Assembly (NCBI GenBank): GCA_017503945.1
Contig: JAFVSB010000141.1
Span: forward strand, 1-7,067
Direction of reading: 5' to 3'
DNA from: Clostridia bacterium
Lineage (GTDB): Bacteria; Bacillota; Clostridia; UMGS1810
DNA length: 7,067 nt
The notes under the pieces are model-generated. The model ran no database searches. It saw nothing but the letters and a program-made list of their open reading frames with translations, and was not told the DNA's origin. Below, piece after piece: positions 1-6,108 of the stretch; position 1 is the first letter of the stretch, and each line of letters opens with the position of its first letter. The position numbers and the translations under genes were made by a program.

Positions 1-1195
1 GCTCGGGGAAGTCAATGCCATCGAGAATGACCGGAGCTTTTGCATCACACAGTGTGTCGCCTGTTTCTGTGACCGAGAGCTTTGCAGCAACGCCGATGTC
101 ACCTGCTTCGAGCACGGGCACTTCTATCTGTTTTTTACCTCTTAAGGTATAGAGCTTGCCTATTTTTTCATTTTCATCTTTGTTGGGATTATAGAGTGTG
201 GTGTCGGGGGTGAGCCTTCCTGAGAGCACCTTAAAGAATGTCATTTTGCCCACATAGTTATCCACCACGGTTTTAAATACTTTGAGAACCACACTGCCGT
301 CAGATGTGCAGATGATTTCTTTTTCTTCACCGCTTTTTGCATCTTTGGCTATTGGAGCTTCAGCTTCGTCGGGAGCAAAGAGATAATCCGACACAAGGCT
401 GAGCACATGTGTGATACCTATTCTCATGAGGGTAGAGCCGCAGATAACAGGCACAACAATGCCGTTTTTGATGCCCGTCTTTATGGCGGTTTTGATTTCT
501 GCTTCGGTAAATTCTTCGCCTGCAAAGAATTTTTCCATGAGCTCGTCACTGCACTCGGCAATAGCTTCGTTGAGAATTTCACGGCTGCGCTGCGCCATGT
601 CGAGATATGCCTCGGGGATATCTTCATATGTAGCCTCGGGGCCCGTGAACATTTTGGCTTTCATTTTTATAACATCAACAAAGCCAATGAAAAAGTCACC
701 GTCTTTAATGGGGAAGGTAAAGGGAGCAATAGCCTTGCCGAAGGTGTCATTGAGCTGCTCTATAACCTTTAGATAATCTGCCTTTACATCATCGAGCTTG
801 TTTACAAACACTATCTTGCCAAGGCCGTATTTTTCAGCCATCTTCCAGGCTTTTTCGGTACCTGCCGAAACACCCGACTTGCCGCTTACTGTGATGATGC
901 AGTTTTCACAAACCTCGGCAGCTTCGATTTGTTCACCCACAAAATCAAAAAATCCCGGGGTGTCTAATATATTCATTTTTTTGTCATTCCAGTCAAAGCT
1001 GATAAGAGATGTATTAACAGAGATTTTTCTCTTTATTTCTTCATTATCATAGTCCGAAACGGTGTTACCGTCTTCTATTCTTCCGAATCTGTCTATAAGC
1101 TTACCATTATAGAGCATTGCCTCTACCAGTGAAGTCTTACCCGCGTTTCCGTGTGAAATGAGGCACACATTCCTGATGTCCTTTGTAGCAGCCAT
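1..1195 (-). CDS. Elongation factor G-like translational GTPase, N-terminal part (runs off left edge)
   Basis: Reading the minus strand from ATG at 1195-1193 gives 398 uninterrupted codons reaching base 1 without a stop, so the C-terminal part lies outside the window. Seen: P-loop SHGNAGKT (residues 14-21), a switch I region with KRKIS (about 55-59), G3 LDTPGFFDF (77-85), G4 NKLD (132-135) and a G5-like CGST (252-255). Residues about 300-385 resemble the beta-barrel domain II of EF-G (VGKMTFFKVLSGRL, then GDIGVAAKL). EF-G-type GTPases act on the ribosome in the cytoplasm. Canonical EF-G has AHIDAGKT, RGIT and DTPGH; here the catalytic His of G3 is Phe and RGIT is RKIS. This fits the EF-G-like (FusA2-type) paralogue group better than the main fusA; the exact role of that group is not settled. 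It is divergent from dprA. The family is secure; the subfamily is less so. Confidence 0.9.
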   Translation of the reverse strand, partial: MAATKDIRNVCLISHGNAGKTSLVEAMLYNGKLIDRFGRIEDGNTVSDYDNEEIKRKISVNTSLISFDWNDKKMNILDTPGFFDFVGEQIEAAEVCENCIITVSGKSGVSAGTEKAWKMAEKYGLGKIVFVNKLDDVKADYLKVIEQLNDTFGKAIAPFTFPIKDGDFFIGFVDVIKMKAKMFTGPEATYEDIPEAYLDMAQRSREILNEAIAECSDELMEKFFAGEEFTEAEIKTAIKTGIKNGIVVPVICGSTLMRIGITHVLSLVSDYLFAPDEAEAPIAKDAKSGEEKEIICTSDGSVVLKVFKTVVDNYVGKMTFFKVLSGRLTPDTTLYNPNKDENEKIGKLYTLRGKKQIEVPVLEAGDIGVAAKLSVTETGDTLCDAKAPVILDGIDFPE

Positions 1196-1206
1196 AATTA
1201 ATACAT

Positions 1207-1214
1207 CCTCCTTT
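1207..1214 (-). promoter_or_regulatory. Ribosome binding site of the EF-G-like gene, long spacing
   Basis: The minus strand reads AAAGGAGG, an excellent Shine-Dalgarno match, but 11 nt separate it from the ATG at 1195, longer than the usual 5-9. A nearer ATG at 1206-1204 overlaps the SD and hits a stop after two codons, so it is not a usable start. Within the next codons of the chosen frame lies the conserved IRNV..ISHGNAGKT segment, which supports ATG 1195. Confidence 0.7.
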
Positions 1215-1232
1215 AAAAGTAATAGTTGATAC

Positions 1233-1262
1233 CTTATATCTTATTATGTTATATAAAGGCAA
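1233..1262 (-). promoter_or_regulatory. Candidate sigma-A promoter of the EF-G-like gene
   Basis: On the minus strand TTGCCT (1262-1257) is followed after 18 nt by TATAAG (1238-1233). The -10 box matches 5 of 6 consensus bases; the -35 box is weak. Transcription would start near 1226, giving a leader of about 30 nt that includes the SD. The surrounding DNA is so AT-rich that chance matches are likely, so this is only a candidate. Confidence 0.35.
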
Positions 1263-1424
1263 AAATTCTATTACCTTATTATTTCGTTAAATATTCACAT
1301 TTTCCTCTTTTATCAAACTGCTTTATATAACAAAAATATACAAAAAATATGTGCAAATTCACTAAAACATAAGTTTTTAAGAGTATTTCGCATATATTTG
1401 TAAGAAAAATTTTAAAATTACCTC

Positions 1425-1453
1425 TTTACAAAACAAAAATTTTGTTGTACTGT
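1425..1453 (+). promoter_or_regulatory. Candidate sigma-A promoter of the dprA-topA-trmFO operon
   Basis: TTTACA (1425-1430; 5 of 6 to TTGACA) is followed after exactly 17 nt by TACTGT (1448-1453; 4 of 6 to TATAAT). The expected start near 1460 leaves a leader of about 20 nt before the dprA ATG, just enough for the GGAGG at 1470-1474. A and T tracts lie directly upstream. The -10 box is imperfect, so the assignment is moderate. Confidence 0.45.
1432..1446. repeat. Perfect 7-bp inverted repeat in the dprA promoter spacer
   Basis: AACAAAA and TTTTGTT flank a single central A. The repeat sits between the candidate -35 and -10 boxes, a position where a repressor site would block polymerase. It may equally be a chance product of A and T tracts; no known operator was recognised. 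Confidence 0.4.
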
Positions 1454-1469
1454 TAGTATTGTGTTTTTT

Positions 1470-1474
1470 GGAGG
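1470..1474 (+). promoter_or_regulatory. Ribosome binding site that decides the dprA start
   Basis: GGAGG at 1470-1474 lies 7 nt before ATG 1482, an ideal spacing. An in-frame GTG at 1461 lies upstream of the SD and would make the SD part of the coding sequence, with no SD of its own at a proper distance. ATG 1482 is therefore preferred. Confidence 0.85.
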
Positions 1475-1481
1475 TGTGACA

Positions 1482-2576
1482 ATGAAAGATGCATCGGCAT
1501 GCACAAAATGGCTCTGGCTGAGCTTTTCTTGCGCTCTTACCAAGTCAAAGATGCTAAAGCTTTATGATTGTTTTGAAAATATAGATAATATTTTTGCAGC
1601 GGTAAGGGAAGATTATGAAAAGCTTTCCTTTCTTAAAGCCGATGACATTGAAAAGCTATGTCAAAAAGACCTCACCCAAGTCTTACACTATGAAAAAAAG
1701 CTTGCTGCAAGAGGCATCAGCGTGCTCACGCGCGACATGGAGCTTTTTCCCGATGGAGTAAAAGAGCTTAAAAACTTTCCGTCGGTATTGTATTGCAAAG
1801 GCAAGATCAAAAAGCTTTGCAAAGATGAGTGCATTTCCATTGTAGGCTCGCGCACACCCGGCAGCTACGGCAAAAACATCACCTATGAGATATCACGCTC
1901 AGTGAGCCAGGCAGGGCTTATTGTGGTAAGCGGTATGGCCGACGGAGTTGACTCCATTGCCCACAGAGCCGCCCTTGATGCAGGAGGCTACACGGTGGCA
2001 GTGCTCGGATGCGGGGTAGATGTGATTTATCCCCAAGGCAATTTTGAGCTTTATGAGCGCATTTGCCAAAACGGCTTGATAATAAGCGAATATATGCCCG
2101 GTAAAAAACCTGAGCGCTTCTCTTTTCCTGAAAGAAACAAAATCATTGCATCGCTTTCGCGCTCCACTGTTGTGACCGAAGCCAATTCCAAAAGCGGCTC
2201 GCTCATCACTGCGGCAGATGCTATAGGCTTGGGCAGAGATTTATTTGCAGTGCCCGGCAACATCACATCGTCTCTTTCGGGCGGCACCAATGAGCTCATA
2301 AAAAAGGGTGCCATACCCATCACAGGGGCAAATGATGTGTGTGAATATTATAATATATCTGTTTCAAAGCAAAATACAGATGCCGCGCCCGTCACTGATG
2401 ATCCAAAAGAGCGCATGGTGCTTGACTCTTTAAGCGAGAGGCCTCTTTCAATTGATGAAATATGCTACAAAACTGCTCTTTCACTCAGTGAACTAAATTC
2501 AATACTTCTCATAATGGAAGTAAAAGACCTTATTAAAAAAACAGGTGCCGACCTTTATACGCCGGTATTAAAATAA
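1482..2576 (+). CDS. dprA: DNA-processing protein DprA (Smf), single-stranded DNA-binding RecA loader
   Basis: This is a 364-residue DprA/Smf protein. In naturally competent bacteria DprA binds incoming single-stranded DNA in the cytoplasm and loads RecA; it is also widespread in bacteria not known to be competent. Seen: an N-terminal helical segment (about 1-65) in the position of the SAM/HhH-like domain, then the Rossmann-fold DNA-binding core (about 70-285) with VGSRTPGSYG (121-130), SGMADGVDSIAH (150-161), GCGVDVIYP (176-184), FPERNKIIASLSR (215-227), SKSGSLITA (236-244) and SGGTNELIKKGA (266-277). The C-terminal 50-60 residues (LSIDEICYKTALSLSELNSI) look like the winged-helix DprA_WH domain. 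Length and domain order are typical. It is the first gene of a tight operon, 12 nt ahead of topA. No competence genes are visible nearby, so a role in transformation cannot be claimed. Confidence 0.96.
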   Translation: MKDASACTKWLWLSFSCALTKSKMLKLYDCFENIDNIFAAVREDYEKLSFLKADDIEKLCQKDLTQVLHYEKKLAARGISVLTRDMELFPDGVKELKNFPSVLYCKGKIKKLCKDECISIVGSRTPGSYGKNITYEISRSVSQAGLIVVSGMADGVDSIAHRAALDAGGYTVAVLGCGVDVIYPQGNFELYERICQNGLIISEYMPGKKPERFSFPERNKIIASLSRSTVVTEANSKSGSLITAADAIGLGRDLFAVPGNITSSLSGGTNELIKKGAIPITGANDVCEYYNISVSKQNTDAAPVTDDPKERMVLDSLSERPLSIDEICYKTALSLSELNSILLIMEVKDLIKKTGADLYTPVLK

Positions 2577-2588
2577 ACGGAGGAAATT

Positions 2589-4658
2589 ATGTCTGAAAAG
2601 TTAGTTATTGTTGAGTCTCCATCAAAAGCAACTACCATCAAAAAATACCTCGGCAAAGGCTACAATGTTGTTGCCAGCATGGGGCATGTAATAGACCTTC
2701 CCAAAAGTCAGCTTGCCATTGATGTGGAAAACAATTTTGAACCACGCTACATCACCATAAGAGGCAAAGGCGACCTTGTGAAAAGCCTCAAAAAAGATGC
2801 CAAAAATGCATCAAAGATATATCTGGCAACTGACCCTGACCGCGAAGGAGAAGCAATAAGCTGGCATCTTGCCAAGGTGCTGGGAGTTGACATTCATTCA
2901 AAATGCCGCATCACCTTTAATGAAATCACCAAAAAAGCTGTGACTGCTGCCATAAAAAGCCCACGCGAAATCGACGAAAACCTCGTTGATGCTCAGCAGG
3001 CGCGCAGAGTGCTTGACCGAATTGTAGGCTATAAGATAAGTCCTCTGCTTTGGAAAAAGGTAAAAAAAGGCCTTAGCGCAGGCAGAGTGCAGTCTGTTGC
3101 TACAAAGCTCATTTGCGACAGAGAAAACGAAATTAATTCTTTCACCGAAACAGAATACTGGACAATCGATGCTCAGCTTTTAAAAGGCAAAAAGAAAATT
3201 GCAGCTAAATTTCATGGCATAAGCGGCAAAAAAACTGAGCTTGCAAACCAGTCGGACGCCAAAAAAATAACCGATGCACTCCAAAGCGAAAAGTTCATCG
3301 TCACAAGCGTGAAGAAAAGCAAAAAGAAAAAAGCTTCGCCACCGCCCTTCATCACAAGCTCGCTTCAGCAGGAAGCAGGCAGAAAGCTTGGCTTTACCAC
3401 TGCCCGCACCATGCAGGCAGCCCAGCAGCTCTATGAAGGCATCAACATAAAAGGCAAAGGTCACATAGGTCTTATCACCTACATGAGAACCGACTCTTTA
3501 AGACTTTCAGACGATGCCGTGGCCGAGGCCAGAGCCTACATTGGCGCACACTACGGCGAAAAATATCTACCAAAATCACCTAAAATATACAAAACCAAAA
3601 AGAGTGCACAAGATGCCCACGAAGCAATACGCCCTTCATACACAGAGCTTTCGCCCGAAGCTATAAAGGCTTCACTTTCTCCCGACCAGTTCAAAATCTA
3701 TAAGCTCATATGGGAACGCTTTGTGGCATGCCAGATGGCAGATGCATCATATGATGTGATGAGCGCAAACATAGATGCAGGCAAATACAATTTCAAAACA
3801 TCAGGTCAAAGCGTGGATTTTGACGGTTTTACCCTTCTTTATACCGAAAGCAAAGACTCCGAAGACGAAAAAATTTCAAAAATTGTCCCCTTGGAAGAAG
3901 GCGAAGAGCTGGGCGTGAGTGCAATCGAATCAAACCAGCACTTCACTCAGCCTCCCCAAAGATACACCGAAGCCTCGCTTGTAAAAACCCTTGAAGAAAA
4001 GGGCATAGGCAGACCGAGCACATATTCTCCCACCATCACCACCATCATTAACCGCGGCTATGTGGTAAGAAACAAGAAAAACCTTGTGCCCACAGAGCTT
4101 GGCATGATTGTGAACTCACTTATGAGTGAACATTTTGAAAATATTGTTGATGTGGCATTTACTGCCAACATGGAAGAAAACCTCGACAAAATTGAAGAAG
4201 GAAACGAAAACTGGAGAAACATCATTGCTGAGTTTTATGATCCTTTCATAAACACAGTAGCTCTTGCCGAAGAAAAAATAGGTGACATTGAAATAAAAGA
4301 CGAAGAGTCTGATGTGATGTGCGAAAAATGCGGTGCAATGATGGTGTATAAGCACGGCAGATTTGGCAAATTCCTTGCATGCCCGTCATTTCCAAAGTGC
4401 CGAAACGCAAAGCCCATCATAAAGGAAGTGGGCGTGAAGTGCCCCGACTGCGGCAAAGAAATAATTGAGAAAAAGTCCAAAAAGGGCAAAATCTTCTTTG
4501 GCTGCACAGGCTACCCCGATTGCAGCTTCACCTCGTGGGACAGACCCACCAACGACATATGCCCCACTTGCGGCAATATGATGTATGAAAAGCTTACCCG
4601 CGGCAACAAAAAGTATTGCCCCGTATGCTCACAAAAGAAAGATAACAGGGAAAAATAA
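2589..4658 (+). CDS. topA: DNA topoisomerase I (type IA, omega protein)
   Basis: The 689-residue product has the length of Bacillus TopA. It relaxes negative supercoils by cutting one strand through a 5'-phosphotyrosine link, using Mg2+. Seen: Toprim domain (about 3-115) with E9 in VIVESPSKA and the acidic triad in DPDREGEA (D82, D84, E86); SAGRVQSVA (163-171); PPPFITSSLQQEA (251-263); the active-site motif GLITYMRTDS (294-303) with predicted catalytic Y298 and R300; GIGRPSTY (472-479); FTANMEENLD (524-533). Three C-terminal four-cysteine zinc ribbons follow: C578/C581/C598/C604, C618/C621/C639/C645 and C658/C661/C677/C680. GGAGG at 2579-2583 lies 5 nt before the ATG. It is translated from the dprA transcript and its TAA overlaps the trmFO ATG by one base. 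All key residues are present; nothing suggests decay. Confidence 0.98.
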   Translation: MSEKLVIVESPSKATTIKKYLGKGYNVVASMGHVIDLPKSQLAIDVENNFEPRYITIRGKGDLVKSLKKDAKNASKIYLATDPDREGEAISWHLAKVLGVDIHSKCRITFNEITKKAVTAAIKSPREIDENLVDAQQARRVLDRIVGYKISPLLWKKVKKGLSAGRVQSVATKLICDRENEINSFTETEYWTIDAQLLKGKKKIAAKFHGISGKKTELANQSDAKKITDALQSEKFIVTSVKKSKKKKASPPPFITSSLQQEAGRKLGFTTARTMQAAQQLYEGINIKGKGHIGLITYMRTDSLRLSDDAVAEARAYIGAHYGEKYLPKSPKIYKTKKSAQDAHEAIRPSYTELSPEAIKASLSPDQFKIYKLIWERFVACQMADASYDVMSANIDAGKYNFKTSGQSVDFDGFTLLYTESKDSEDEKISKIVPLEEGEELGVSAIESNQHFTQPPQRYTEASLVKTLEEKGIGRPSTYSPTITTIINRGYVVRNKKNLVPTELGMIVNSLMSEHFENIVDVAFTANMEENLDKIEEGNENWRNIIAEFYDPFINTVALAEEKIGDIEIKDEESDVMCEKCGAMMVYKHGRFGKFLACPSFPKCRNAKPIIKEVGVKCPDCGKEIIEKKSKKGKIFFGCTGYPDCSFTSWDRPTNDICPTCGNMMYEKLTRGNKKYCPVCSQKKDNREK

Positions 4659-5959
4659 TGACACAAGTAAAAATTATAGGTGCAGGTCTTGCAGGCTGCG
4701 AAGCAGCCTGGCAGCTTGCCAAAAGAAACATTCATGTAAAGCTTTGTGAAATGAAGCCTTCAAAATATTCTCCTGCCCACTCATCTGCTGATTTTGCAGA
4801 GCTTGTGTGCAGCAATTCTTTGCGTGCAGCCAATGTGGAAAACGCTGTGGGTTTATTAAAAGAAGAAATGAGAAGATGTTCTTCGCTCATTATGGAATGT
4901 GCCGACAAAACAAAAGTGCCTGCAGGCGGAGCCCTTGCGGTAGACAGAGTGGAATTTTCAAAAGAAGTCACCCGCAAAATCATGGAAAACCCCTTCATTG
5001 AAGTGGTGTGCGAAGAAGTTGAAGAAATTAATGAAGATGAATACACCATCATTGCTTCAGGTCCGCTCACAGGCGGAAAGCTTTATGAAAGCATTAAAGA
5101 GTTTTTTGGCGATGAGGGCTATCTTCACTTTTTCGACGCTGCCGCACCCATTGTCACTTTTGAAAGCATCAACATGACCAAAGCCTACAAAAAGGCCCGC
5201 TATGACAAAGGCGATGCCGACTATATAAACTGCCCCATGAACAAAGAAGAATATGAAGCTTTTTACAAAGAGCTTGTAAATGCCGAGCTTGCCGAGCTTC
5301 ACGGCGCCGATGAGGGAGTTGTGTTTGAAGGGTGCATGCCTGTGGAAACAATGGCAAAAAGAGGAAAAGACACTCTCCTTTTTGGTCCTCTAAAGCCTGT
5401 GGGTCTTGAAATGCCACACAACGGCAAAATCCCCTATGCTGCAGTTCAGCTCCGCATGGACAATAAAGACGGCACACTATATAATATAGTAGGATTTCAA
5501 ACTCATCTTAAATTCGGCGAGCAAAAAAGGGTGTTTTCAATGATACCCGGTCTTGAAAATGCCGAGTTTGTGCGCTATGGTGTTATGCACCGCAACACAT
5601 TTATAAATTCGCCCTGCCTTTTAAATTCATCATATCAGACACGCAAAAATGAAAAAATATTTTTTGCAGGGCAGATAACGGGCGTTGAAGGCTACATTGA
5701 ATCAGCTTCATCAGGCATGGTGGCAGGCATCAACATGGCAAGGCTTATAGAAAATAAAACACCTGTTATATTCCCGCGCGAAACTGCAACAGGTGCTCTT
5801 TGCCACTATATAAGCGATGAAAGCATCAAACACTTTCAACCCATGAATGTGACCTTTGGCATAATAACACCTTGCGATAAAAAAATACGAAATAAAAAAG
5901 AAAAAAACGCCTACCTTGCGCAAAGAGCACTTGATGCACTAAAAAACATCGAAATTTGA
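4658..5959 (+). CDS. trmFO: Methylenetetrahydrofolate--tRNA (uracil-5-)-methyltransferase TrmFO (Gid)
   Basis: TrmFO is a flavoenzyme that makes 5-methyluridine at position 54 of the tRNA T-loop, taking the carbon from methylenetetrahydrofolate and reducing power from FADH2. The 433-residue product has the usual family length. Seen: N-terminal FAD-binding GxGxxG as GAGLAG (8-13), then KLCEMKP (28-34), AELVCSNSLRA (47-57) and VEGCMPVE-type segment FEGCMPVE (223-230). C51 and C226 correspond to the two cysteines reported as functionally important in Bacillus subtilis TrmFO (C53 and C226 there). The C-terminal FAD-domain signature FFAGQITGVEGYIESASSG (335-353) is intact. The start ATG overlaps the topA stop as TAATG, so translation is probably coupled; a weak AGGG (4647-4650) lies 7 nt upstream. 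It is the last gene of the dprA operon, followed by terminator-like hairpins. The paralogue GidA/MnmG is much longer and is excluded. Confidence 0.97.
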   Translation: MTQVKIIGAGLAGCEAAWQLAKRNIHVKLCEMKPSKYSPAHSSADFAELVCSNSLRAANVENAVGLLKEEMRRCSSLIMECADKTKVPAGGALAVDRVEFSKEVTRKIMENPFIEVVCEEVEEINEDEYTIIASGPLTGGKLYESIKEFFGDEGYLHFFDAAAPIVTFESINMTKAYKKARYDKGDADYINCPMNKEEYEAFYKELVNAELAELHGADEGVVFEGCMPVETMAKRGKDTLLFGPLKPVGLEMPHNGKIPYAAVQLRMDNKDGTLYNIVGFQTHLKFGEQKRVFSMIPGLENAEFVRYGVMHRNTFINSPCLLNSSYQTRKNEKIFFAGQITGVEGYIESASSGMVAGINMARLIENKTPVIFPRETATGALCHYISDESIKHFQPMNVTFGIITPCDKKIRNKKEKNAYLAQRALDALKNIEI

Positions 5960-5971
5960 TTTTTCAACAAA

Positions 5972-6006
5972 AAAACGCCTTCTGACGGCTTTATAGCGTT
6001 TTGTTT
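5972..6006 (+). terminator. Candidate intrinsic terminator 1 downstream of trmFO (interrupted stem)
   Basis: AAAACGC (5972-5978) is complementary to GCGTTTT (5996-6002). An alternative fold pairs AAAAC with GTTTT (5998-6002) and GCC (5977-5979) with GGC (5987-5989), leaving an 8-nt bulge TTTATAGC (5990-5997). A short T-rich run follows (GTTTATAA), but it is not a clean U tract. It lies 12 nt after the trmFO stop. It is probably a weak or degraded terminator. Confidence 0.5.
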
Positions 6007-6053
6007 ATAACTTTTCATCTTTTTATAAAAAAGCTTGAAAAGTTATTTTTTTT
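6007..6053 (+). terminator. Candidate intrinsic terminator 2 ending the dprA-topA-trmFO operon
   Basis: ATAACTTTTCA (6007-6017) pairs perfectly with TGAAAAGTTAT (6036-6046), 11 bp. After a small internal loop a further 6-bp stem forms between CTTTTT (6019-6024) and AAAAAG (6028-6033) around a 3-nt loop. A run of eight T follows (6046-6053). The shape is that of a Rho-independent terminator, but the stem holds only three G-C pairs, so its strength is uncertain. Its 3' arm contains the -35 box of the dnaA promoter. Confidence 0.65.
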
Positions 6054-6063
6054 GTGTTATAAT
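6035..6063 (+). promoter_or_regulatory. Near-consensus sigma-A promoter of dnaA (extended -10)
   Basis: TTGAAA (6035-6040; 5 of 6 to TTGACA) is separated by exactly 17 nt from a perfect TATAAT (6058-6063). The TGT directly before the -10 box supplies the extended -10 TGn element. Initiation is expected around 6070, giving a leader of about 40 nt before the dnaA ATG. No clear DnaA box (TTATNCACA) overlaps it, so the autorepression known for dnaA in several bacteria is not visible here. Confidence 0.85.
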
Positions 6064-6094
6064 GTATATTATGAAAAAATATGATAAAATTACG

Positions 6095-6100
6095 AAAGGA
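6095..6100 (+). promoter_or_regulatory. Ribosome binding site of dnaA
   Basis: AAAGGA with 8 nt to ATG 6109 fixes the start. It is weaker than the GGAGG sites of dprA and topA, which would suit modest DnaA synthesis, though that is inference. Confidence 0.7.
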
Positions 6101-6108
6101 AAAAATCT

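Larger units (their letters stand above)
1196..1481. other. Divergent AT-rich intergenic region between the EF-G-like gene and dprA
   Basis: No credible gene is seen on either strand in this 286-nt spacer. It is much richer in A and T than the flanking genes, with long A and T tracts and a 12-bp perfect palindrome AATTTTAAAATT (1408-1419) just upstream of the candidate dprA -35 box, where it could act as an UP-like element. It must hold the promoters for both divergent genes. A single 9-mer one base away from the DnaA-box pattern TTATNCACA occurs at 1291-1299 (ATATTCACA). No RNA gene or riboswitch was recognised. Confidence 0.7.

Noticed and set aside
258..266. TTATCCACC, one base from a perfect DnaA box
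   Set aside because: It is isolated within the EF-G-like coding sequence, where it encodes ordinary domain II residues (VDNYV), with no neighbouring boxes.
407..776. Two overlapping 121-codon plus-strand open frames opposite the EF-G-like gene
   Set aside because: They are antisense to a gene with conserved GTPase and domain II motifs, have no suitable SD, and resemble no protein I recognise; the openness follows from the codon bias of the real gene.
1204..1206. Alternative ATG for the EF-G-like gene overlapping its SD (minus strand)
   Set aside because: It meets a TAA stop after two codons and is out of frame with the GTPase.
5169..5477. A 102-codon minus-strand open frame inside trmFO
   Set aside because: It is a shadow of the conserved trmFO frame, without a plausible ribosome binding site or homology I can recognise.
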